Shown here piece after piece: positions 6,801 to 11,164 of a stretch of DNA of 11,164 bases (positions within the stretch are counted from its first letter, which is position 1; each line of letters starts with the position of its first letter). The DNA is from CAZGOM01 sp964527265 (lineage in GTDB: Bacteria; Planctomycetota; Phycisphaerae; Phycisphaerales; Phycisphaeraceae): positions 1 to 11,164 of the forward strand of contig CAZGOM010000178.1 of assembly GCA_964527265.1 (NCBI GenBank). The letters are read 5' to 3'. The notes beneath the pieces were generated by a model. It saw only the letters and a program-made list of their open reading frames with translations, had not been told where the DNA came from and searched no databases. The position numbers and the translations under genes were made by a program.

Positions 6801-8189
6801 GTCGCCATCGGCGATTTGAACTCCGTTGCCGGTGATGGAAATATTAGGCTGCGGGACGACGGTGGTGGCGCTGAGCGTGAATTTATAGGTGGATGCGGTG
6901 CTGTCGTTGGTGCTGACGGAAAAGATGGTGGAAAACGTGCCGCTGACGGTGGGCATGAAGTCGATGGTGAAATTTGAGGAGTTACCGGGTGCGATGGTCA
7001 AGGATGGAGTGGAGGTGAGTTTGAAGGAACTGCCCGCAGTAACGATGGGATTGGTGAGAGTGAGATTCTGGGTGCCGGTGTTTTGAATGGTGAATGTATA
7101 GGTGGTGGGAGCGTTGGGTGAGGCATTGGCGACGTGTGTGCCATCGGTGACGCTGGGCGTGGTGTCGTTATTGCTGATCTTATTGCCGTTGCCGTTGATG
7201 ACGATGTGTGGGGAGAGTTCCTGGAGGGTGGCGTTTTCGTGAACGTTATCAGAGCCGATAACAACGTTTGTGCGTGTAATGGGGTTGGCGAATTTGCCGC
7301 CGGAGTAGGTGACGGTGTAGGTGCCTGCGGGGACGTTGAGCTGATAGCCACCAGCGGTCATTGAAGTGGTGGTGAAGGTATTGGTGGCACTCTTCATGGT
7401 GACGGTGATGCCTGAGAGTCCTTCGCCTGGTTCGTAGTAGCCATTGGCATTGAGATCGTCGTAGAGTGTGCCCAGGAAGTATGGGTTGACGAGGCTGAAG
7501 CGGTCACCGAACTCCTCGGTGATGAGCATGGGGCCATTTTTGGTGTCTGGATCGTTGTCCAGGCGAATGTGAACGCCGACTTCCTTGTAGTGGGGGCTCA
7601 TCATTGTGTCGCGATGGCCGGCGGGAGTTTGAATGCCGGTGGGGGTGTCACCCCAGTCGATGATGAAGCCTGCATGTCCGTAGAAAGGGTCAATGGCGTA
7701 GTTGTAGAGATTCTCACCCAGGAAGTGGAAGGGGGTGTAGCCGGCGTCGTTGGCGCGGCCCGCGAGGTCGGGTTCTCCGGGGAAGTTATGCTCCTGCTGG
7801 TCGTTAGCGACCAGGTAGTCGGTGTGGCCGATGGCTGCCTTGGTGAGCGCTTCATTCCATGCAAGGGGGGTAGTTGCAACGAGGGTGGCCCATTCCTTGG
7901 CGAGTTGTGAGCCGCTGGTTTTGAATTGGTCGAGGGCGATCTGGATATTTTTGTCGGTGGCAGTGAGGGGAGAAAAGCTGCTGATGAAGCGGCTGATATG
8001 CGCGGCGGGGTTCATGCGCATATCGTTTATAAGTTCAAGTGTGTACTGTTCTTGGGCTGTGGGATCAAAGGCCATGAGAACGCGCGATTCGAGGTTTTCG
8101 AAGAAAGCGCTTTGGGGGCTGTTCAGGTGGTTGCGGGTAGACTTGACCGGGAGGGCGCGGAGGAGTTTAGCGAGGCGGGTGTACAACAT
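3852..8189 (-). CDS. Giant exported multidomain protein: CAP/SCP domain on a stalk of SdrD-B, HYDIN-like, CARDB and Calx-beta domains
   Basis: From the ATG at 8189 the protein has 1445 residues. A longer frame would begin at a TTG at 8234, but that codon lies inside an inverted repeat, so I prefer the ATG. Residues 29-40 (FFENLESRVLMA) match the LEPR-XLL N-terminal motif of large planctomycete exported proteins. Residues 45-230 are a CAP/SCP domain of YkwD type: GHTDYL, QQEHNF, RANDAGY, GENLYNYA, GHRDTMMSPHYKEVGVHI, which supply the usual cavity His and Glu residues. Residues 236-322 resemble SdrD-B/Cna-B (YDDLNANGYYEPGEGLSG). Residues 327-446 and 448-566 look like HYDIN/choice-of-anchor-D domains (NTGTQNLTLTNP, STNDSTAS; NTGDAKLQITG, LTNDPDTDSYNF). 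Residues 570-684 and 689-806 look like CARDB domains (SETNNLYT). Residues 808-1305 hold four Calx-beta repeats with acidic DD/VE/E Ca2+-type motifs. Residues 1306-1445 are unassigned. No dockerin, LPXTG or PEP-CTERM end is seen. Likely cell-surface or secreted; substrate unknown. Confidence 0.85.
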   Translation of the reverse strand: MLYTRLAKLLRALPVKSTRNHLNSPQSAFFENLESRVLMAFDPTAQEQYTLELINDMRMNPAAHISRFISSFSPLTATDKNIQIALDQFKTSGSQLAKEWATLVATTPLAWNEALTKAAIGHTDYLVANDQQEHNFPGEPDLAGRANDAGYTPFHFLGENLYNYAIDPFYGHAGFIIDWGDTPTGIQTPAGHRDTMMSPHYKEVGVHIRLDNDPDTKNGPMLITEEFGDRFSLVNPYFLGTLYDDLNANGYYEPGEGLSGITVTMKSATNTFTTTSMTAGGYQLNVPAGTYTVTYSGGKFANPITRTNVVIGSDNVHENATLQELSPHIVINGNGNKISNNDTTPSVTDGTHVANASPNAPTTYTFTIQNTGTQNLTLTNPIVTAGSSFKLTSTPSLTIAPGNSSNFTIDFMPTVSGTFSTIFSVSTNDSTASTYKFTLSATTVVPQPNISITGNGVQIADGDTTPSATDGTLVSIPFNGPTGIANIQTFQLTNTGDAKLQITGSSLSGGYKLQTSLPAFVDIGQSITIAVSFTPTVGGVSNGTIAILTNDPDTDSYNFALQSKTVAANPTFTAEAAKLAQSSAILGVTMFDVSVKLINTGSVLVNGATVDFYLSKDAAFSTTDIRLNTLSSAAQLLPGQEITLSASVKTSTTIAPGTYFLIAKTKSGATIVTSPASDTTIDILPVPLLPDLTISGSITGAVFTPGDQVKSTLAAKNLGPGMVEASSITAVLSKDKIFGNEDDILLGNFTTTALKSGTSFALASNALTIPEVADGTYFILAKADADNLIIEKSETNNLYTSAAFKVQHPVLGIKATTTKFSEGAGSTTFTLTRTGGSTLRPVTALLDITGAAFQNADYQLMVDKTIIPGNTIVIPAGKSSVTVKLVGLEDAIVEPTEDIQISLLADPNPDSFYVVNGAQANIAFTLEDNEPSITLKASSTKTTETKGFITYTVTRKTTSLAAPLTVFFAASGTAEQGTDYTFTSIDGKTVFTNSFTIPAKSASFTFKASVNDDTLVEIPETVDITLLENPDTKTYSLGSPISASFVIEDNEPSVSIKASAAKTTESNGFITYTVTRKTASLVNPLTVFFNASGTATQGVDYRFTTADGKTVLTDSFTIPAKSGTFTFKAQVIDDTTVESSEDVTVTLIEDPGVIPAYSLGTPVSGSFSITDDEPTINVTVPATGTKEGALAALPFTFTRASGSNAAEAKISFKITGTAAFANDYSLLAGTKGSTVTFTESAGEVVGTITIPAKVASAILNLRAAKDADNDEPTESVILTLDSSTQYNVGAKNTATGSILDVDVKLPIADAVSPLQNLGARLTFSTAVTKTERISLEGVAGLVNRATVTGELFSTDNWIGTYSYQSFSAGPDANKVIFTLIGKSGSADLAAVRLTLTFNSVTTRPINLLGKQISFYADGTANTDGTFSVTGLPGDPDAIFTGTFSI
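4674..5402 (-). repeat. Tandem pair of closely related Calx-beta modules inside the giant gene
   Basis: Residues 930-1050 and 1051-1172 of the large protein align almost without gaps. They share GFITYTVTRKT, PLTVFF, ASGTA, DGKTV, SFTIPAKS, FTFKA and YSLG blocks, and are about 60% identical by eye. The other two Calx-beta repeats (808-928, 1173-1305) are much more divergent. This suggests a relatively recent internal duplication of one 120-residue module. Confidence 0.7.
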
Positions 8190-8217
8190 GACGGGTTCCG
8201 AACTGGGGTGAGGGGCA

Positions 8218-8235
8218 CTTGTTAGTGCTAACAAG
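8218..8235. promoter_or_regulatory. Operator-like perfect inverted repeat upstream of the giant gene
   Basis: CTTGTTAG-TG-CTAACAAG is an 8-2-8 perfect inverted repeat centred about 38 bases before the preferred ATG. With a two-base centre it is more like a protein-binding operator than an RNA hairpin. The TGTTAG/CTAACA half-sites resemble operators of LacI-family regulators, but those usually have a CG centre, so the link is only a resemblance. Confidence 0.45.
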
Positions 8236-8259
8236 GTACTTTGTCTTACTAAAGCCCTG

Positions 8260-8279
8260 GGGAATTGGTCCCAATTCCC
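8260..8279. promoter_or_regulatory. Second perfect inverted repeat upstream of the giant gene
   Basis: GGGAATTGG-TC-CCAATTCCC is a 9-2-9 perfect inverted repeat. It could be an operator or, in the 5' leader RNA, a stable stem. It shares no sequence with the 8218 repeat, so two different factors, or a structured leader, are possible. Confidence 0.4.
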
Positions 8280-8293
8280 ACCAAGGAAAACGA

Positions 8294-8311
8294 GATTTTA
8301 CCCATAAAATC
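8294..8311. promoter_or_regulatory. Third, AT-rich inverted repeat upstream of the giant gene, overlapping a possible -10 box
   Basis: GATTTTA-CCCA-TAAAATC is a 7-4-7 perfect inverted repeat. On the minus strand it reads through TAAAAT, which could serve as a -10 element for the giant gene, although no good -35 stands at the right distance. A factor binding here would overlap the polymerase site. Confidence 0.3.
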
Positions 8312-8367
8312 GTAGCGTCCGTATGTGAGATTTCACGGCATTTTGAGCGTTTTTTTTGTGAACAATG

Positions 8368-8400
8368 ACAAACCGACCGGCCCAGAGCCGGTCGGTTTGT
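8368..8400. terminator. GC-rich hairpin terminator downstream of nuoI
   Basis: ACAAACCGACCGGC (8368-8381) pairs perfectly with 8387-8400 around a five-base loop, CCAGA. It starts 25 bases beyond the nuoI stop on the minus strand and separates nuoI from the downstream giant gene. The pure T run is weak on both sides (TTTATTA on the + side), but stem strength and position fit a terminator. Confidence 0.65.
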
Positions 8401-8425
8401 TTATTAGGCCATATTTTACAAGGAA

Positions 8426-8971
8426 TTACATCGGTTTTTGCTTGATAGTCTGGTCATATACGGCAAGAAGTTTTTCCTTGTCGAAAATCATTTCCTGTCG
8501 TGTCAGGCCGACAATGTCATACGTGTAGGTGAGTTCGACGGCATCGACGGGGCAGGCTTCTTCGCACATGCCGCAGTAGATGCAGCGGAGTTCATCGATA
8601 TCGAACTTGACGGGGTATTTTTCGCGGTCGTCCCAGGGCGAGGCGGCGCCTTCGATGTGGATGCAGTGCGCGGGGCAGGCGGTGGCGCACATGAAGCAGG
8701 CGACGCACTTGACGCGGCCGTCTTCGTCGCGGTTCAAGCGGTGCACGCCGCGGAAATTGCCTTTGTAGAGACCGCCGTCTTCGATGGGGCGGTCTTCGCG
8801 GCGCTCTTCGGGATAGGCCATGGTTTTATTGCGTTTGCCGCGGGCCACGGAGCCGATGAGGTGTTTGAAGGTGGTGCCGAGTCCTTTGAAGACTTCGGGC
8901 AGGAAGATGGACTCCGTCCGGGTGATCGGGGACGGGGAGATGACCATCACATCTTCTTCGCGGATTGCCAT
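8426..8971 (-). CDS. nuoI: NADH-quinone oxidoreductase subunit I (2x[4Fe-4S] ferredoxin-type)
   Basis: The 181-residue protein is a normal-length NuoI, the complex I subunit carrying iron-sulfur clusters N6a and N6b that pass electrons along the peripheral arm towards quinone. Two CxxCxxCxxxCP motifs are complete: Cys 89, 92, 95, 99 (CVACFMCATACP) and Cys 130, 133, 136, 140 (CIYCGMCEEACPVDA). The second is the NuoI signature. The N-terminal helix near residues 22-45 (IFLPEVFKGLGTTFKHLIG) is the usual membrane-proximal anchor region. An additional Cys103 follows the first motif. No other nuo gene is adjacent: downstream is a terminator and the giant gene, upstream a divergent DUF4091 gene, so the gene appears monocistronic. 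An AAGG lies nine bases before the ATG, and a TATAAT box about 32 bases before it. The call is secure. Confidence 0.93.
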   Translation of the reverse strand: MAIREEDVMVISPSPITRTESIFLPEVFKGLGTTFKHLIGSVARGKRNKTMAYPEERREDRPIEDGGLYKGNFRGVHRLNRDEDGRVKCVACFMCATACPAHCIHIEGAASPWDDREKYPVKFDIDELRCIYCGMCEEACPVDAVELTYTYDIVGLTRQEMIFDKEKLLAVYDQTIKQKPM

Positions 8972-9002
8972 GGGGCATTGCCTTGGGTTAGGGACTGGGG
9001 GG

Positions 9003-9008
9003 ATTATA
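9003..9008 (-). promoter_or_regulatory. Possible -10 box for nuoI
   Basis: A perfect TATAAT on the minus strand lies 31 bases upstream of the nuoI ATG, giving a short leader of about 25 bases. The -35 region at 17-base spacing reads CCAACA, only three of six matches. Position and the exact -10 are the support. Confidence 0.4.
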
Positions 9009-9149
9009 GCGGAAAAGGAGGGGGATGTTGGGGGGCTTGAGAGGTATGGTCTGGAAGGAAAATCAAAAGAGAGGAAATTGGAACCTGTGGAGGGGAGGTA
9101 GAGTCTTGGATGAGGAAGTGTTGTAGTGCTTTTTTGAAAGTGACTAAAT

Positions 9150-10853
9150 ATGGGTGGATGGGAACGTGGTTTTGGCGTGCACTTGGTTTCTGCTGTTGAG
9201 GTGTTTGTGATTTTGGCGTTGCTGGGGGGAGCGCAATGCTTTGGGCAAGCGGCGCCGACGGACTTGCCGGAGGCGGAGAAGAAATTGGTGGATACGACGG
9301 ACCCGTGGGGGAGCGCGTTTGGCGATCAACTGGCGATTCATCGGGGGTATTTCGCTGGGCGGCCTGAGGCGGTGATGGCGGTGGGGTACACGCATTCGCT
9401 GGTGAAGATATGGCCCAATAAATATTGGTTTCACGGGACGGAGGTCTTTACGGGGGCGGAGAATGCGGTGAAGGCGCCGATTTGGGGTGTGACGGGTGGG
9501 ACGGTGAGCTTTCAGGTGGCGGTGATGCCGAAGATGGGGGCGGCGGCGGGGGAGTACAAGGTGAAGGCGGAGGCGGCGGGGTCGGGAGTGGGGGTGAAGG
9601 TGTATCGGGAGGAGTTTGTGGATGTGGGGGCGGCGGCTTATCCGCGGCTTGAGACGAATGTTTGGCCGGATCCGCTGGTGGAAGCGGATACATGTGCCTT
9701 GGAAGGGATGGAAGCGGGTGTGTTTTTGATTGAGATGAGTGTGCCGCGGGAATTTAAGGGGAAGGAATTCACGTGTCGGGTGGTTGTAGAGAAGGTGGGT
9801 GGGCCGAAGGTGGTGATTCGTGTGCCGGTGCGGGTGGTGAAGCTGACGCTGGAGGGTGCGCCTTTTCCGCTGGTGGCGATGTTCAACAAGGATCGGGTGG
9901 GGGATGGGGATTATGGGGCGTCGGTGGATTTGATGCTGAGGCACCATGTACAGCCTTTGGACCCGGGGCATTTGATTGGGGAGGTGTGGAAGAAGGAGGG
10001 GCCTGCGGGGTTGGAGAAGGAAATGCGGTCACGAATGGCCCGTGGGCAGACGGTGTTTTACACGGCACCGGGGGATGAGAAGCTGTATGCGTTTTTGAAG
10101 GAGAAGGGATGGGTGGGGCATTTCATTACGCAGGTGGGGCCGGATGAGCCGAACGCAGAGACGTTTGCAGGGCAGAATATTCCGCAGGTGAAGGCGTTTC
10201 GGGAGAAGTTCCCGGGGCTGAGGGTGCTGCTGGCTTCGATGGGATATCCGCGGATGGCGGAGGGGTGCGATATCCAGTTGAATGATCTGTCGACGACGAC
10301 CTATGACCCGAGGAAGGCGCGATTGGCAGAGCCGCCGGAGATGTGGCATTACTACTGTCATTTGCCGATCCAGGCGGAGTATCGTGCGCCGGTGGTGCAG
10401 GCGCCGAACATGATGATTGATAACCCGGCGCTGGAGCAGCGGCTGGCGATGTGGATGTCATGGCATTACGGGGCGAGGGGGGTGTTTATCTGGGCGGGTA
10501 ATGAGGAGCTGACGGCGAAGGATTTCTGGAAGAACAAGCCTTTGAAGCTGGAGCAGGACAAGCCGACGTTCCCGTATGGGGGTGTGCATCATGGGAATGG
10601 ATTTCTGGTGTATCCGCCGCGGGAGAAGGGGGGCGCGGTGGTGCCGTCGTTGCGGCTGAAGATGCTGAGGGACGGGATGGAGGACGTGGCGATTTTCGAG
10701 GCGATCAAGAAGAAGGTGGGAGGGAAGGCGGAGTGGCTATCGCCGGTGCCGGAGGTGTTTGTGCACCCGCATTATTTTGATCAATTGCCGGAGGGTCTTT
10801 TGGGGAAGCGTGAGGCGGTGTTGAAGGCGTTTGCGGAATTGGAGGGGAAATAG
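9150..10853 (+). CDS. Exported DUF4091/GH123-like protein, candidate glycoside hydrolase
   Basis: The protein has 567 residues. Residues 11-33 form a hydrophobic export signal (AVEVFVILALLGGAQCFGQA). The cysteine at 30 does not sit in a good lipobox, so ordinary signal peptidase cleavage is more likely. Residues of about 70-235 are beta-rich, like the N-terminal sandwich of GH123/DUF4091 proteins. Residues of about 240-520 fit the barrel: VGPDEPN (329-335) supplies an Asp-Glu pair where GH123 beta-N-acetylgalactosaminidases carry catalytic residues. The region MWHYYCHLP...MMIDNP...RLAMWMSWHYGARGVFIWAGN...NGFLVYPP...PSLRLKMLRDGMEDVAIFE is the DUF4091 C-terminal signature. The substrate is probably an amino-sugar glycan, by family analogy only. 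It is divergent from nuoI with a 178-base gap; TTGTAG at 9121 and TAAATA at 9145 form a weak promoter that would overlap the ATG, so in-frame GTG codons at 9177 or 9201 are alternative starts. Confidence 0.75.
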   Translation: MGGWERGFGVHLVSAVEVFVILALLGGAQCFGQAAPTDLPEAEKKLVDTTDPWGSAFGDQLAIHRGYFAGRPEAVMAVGYTHSLVKIWPNKYWFHGTEVFTGAENAVKAPIWGVTGGTVSFQVAVMPKMGAAAGEYKVKAEAAGSGVGVKVYREEFVDVGAAAYPRLETNVWPDPLVEADTCALEGMEAGVFLIEMSVPREFKGKEFTCRVVVEKVGGPKVVIRVPVRVVKLTLEGAPFPLVAMFNKDRVGDGDYGASVDLMLRHHVQPLDPGHLIGEVWKKEGPAGLEKEMRSRMARGQTVFYTAPGDEKLYAFLKEKGWVGHFITQVGPDEPNAETFAGQNIPQVKAFREKFPGLRVLLASMGYPRMAEGCDIQLNDLSTTTYDPRKARLAEPPEMWHYYCHLPIQAEYRAPVVQAPNMMIDNPALEQRLAMWMSWHYGARGVFIWAGNEELTAKDFWKNKPLKLEQDKPTFPYGGVHHGNGFLVYPPREKGGAVVPSLRLKMLRDGMEDVAIFEAIKKKVGGKAEWLSPVPEVFVHPHYFDQLPEGLLGKREAVLKAFAELEGK

Positions 10854-10913
10854 GGGGCTGGTCGGTCTTTCTAAGAAGTAATTAACAATTTGTATTATTA
10901 TTTGCCAAATATA

Positions 10914-10942
10914 TTGACAATGATTGGTGCTTAGGATATAAT
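10914..10942 (+). promoter_or_regulatory. Perfect sigma70-type promoter with AT-rich upstream element
   Basis: TTGACA (10914-10919) and TATAAT (10937-10942) match the housekeeping consensus at all twelve positions with the ideal 17-base spacer. Upstream, 10879-10913 is strongly AT-rich, like an UP element, in contrast to the GC-rich surroundings. A small 6-1-6 inverted repeat, TATTTG-C-CAAATA (10899-10911), abuts the -35 box and could bind a regulator. Transcription should start near 10949 and run rightwards. Confidence 0.75.
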
Positions 10943-11164
10943 ATGTGGTTGAGGGCTGCATGCCGGGCGCGGATGGGTGGGAGTGGGGTTTGAGTGCTTG
11001 TTTTGAAGGGTTTTTGAGTTGGAGGACGGGGCGGGTTATTTTTGTGGGTTTTGCGCTGGCTGAAAAGTGCGGTTTTTTGGGCGAGAATGAGGGTGTTCGC
11101 CTCGGGGAGACGTGGGAATGGGCTGGTGAACGGGGATTTGAGTGAGTGCGGTGTCTGGGCAGGG
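10943..11164 (+). other. Transcribed region downstream of the strong promoter, product not identified
   Basis: The region is G/T-rich and holds no gene I recognise. A 66-codon frame (10945-11145) starts before the predicted transcription start and its protein looks like nothing known. A different frame is open from 11018 to the window end, with an ATG at 11087 (MRVFASGRRGNG...), and could be the beginning of a gene continuing outside the window; it has no clear ribosome binding site. A short stem (11080-11084 with 11097-11101) is the only structure noticed. It may be a 5' leader of a downstream gene or a non-coding RNA; tRNA, tmRNA, SRP RNA and RNase P hallmarks were not seen. Confidence 0.35.

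Noticed and set aside
8190..8234. TTG start at 8234 adding 15 residues to the giant protein
   Set aside because: The TTG lies within an operator-like palindrome, and the extra residues (LALTSAPHPSSEPV) do not look like part of a leader. The ATG at 8189 gives a normal basic-hydrophobic N-terminus.
8350..8357. Run of eight T as a terminator tail
   Set aside because: It lies on the wrong side of the 8368-8400 hairpin for a + strand terminator, and on the minus strand it is an A run. It was not used as evidence.
9144..9971. 275-codon frame on the minus strand opposite the DUF4091 gene
   Set aside because: It is Arg/His/Pro-rich throughout, an antisense artefact of G-rich codons; the + strand gene has clear domain signatures.
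10945..11145. 66-codon + frame after the strong promoter
   Set aside because: Its GTG start is three bases after the -10 box, before the expected transcription start. Internal starts lack ribosome binding sites and the translation resembles no family.

Overview
The window looks like a chromosomal segment of a Planctomycetota bacterium, most likely Phycisphaerae-like. The evidence is a very long secreted multidomain protein with a LExRxLL-type N-terminal motif (LEPR-XLL class, typical of planctomycetes), a secreted DUF4091/GH123-like protein, and few strong Shine-Dalgarno sites. This assignment is an inference from gene content. No mobile element, CRISPR array, tRNA or rRNA gene was seen.

Layout. 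Positions 1-1695 (+) hold the 3' end of an M16-family peptidase gene whose product carries a long lysine/alanine-rich, histone-H1-like tail, followed almost at once by a ribBA-type riboflavin gene. The GTP cyclohydrolase II half of that gene has lost its zinc ligands. A TrkH/KtrB-like K+ transporter subunit (1664-2971, -) is tail-to-tail with ribBA and overlaps it by 32 bases. A small single-pass membrane protein of unknown function (3189-3716, +) follows. Between it and the next, convergent gene lies a compact block with a 22-bp perfect hairpin, a second 8-bp hairpin and an enclosing 10-base inverted repeat.

Positions 3852-8189 (-) encode a 1445-residue exported protein. It has a LEPR-XLL-like motif, a CAP/SCP (YkwD-like) domain, an SdrD-B/Cna-B-like domain, two HYDIN/choice-of-anchor-D-like domains, two CARDB domains, four Calx-beta repeats and an unassigned C-terminal domain. 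Its upstream region contains three short perfect inverted repeats. Next come a hairpin terminator, a free-standing nuoI (complex I subunit; 8426-8971, -) and, divergently, an exported DUF4091/GH123-like glycosidase candidate (9150-10853, +). The window ends with an AT-rich stretch carrying a perfect sigma70-type promoter (TTGACA-N17-TATAAT), which drives something not identifiable within the window.

The genes do not form one pathway. They read as independent housekeeping genes (riboflavin, K+ uptake, NADH dehydrogenase) mixed with envelope or secreted proteins. The + strand is G-rich over C throughout, whichever strand is coding. This suggests the + strand is the leading replication strand, so trkH, the giant surface protein and nuoI would be transcribed head-on to replication. 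No clearly new multi-gene system was found. The best leads are the H1-like tail on the peptidase, the CAP-on-a-stalk surface protein with its palindrome-rich upstream region, and the strong promoter at the right edge.
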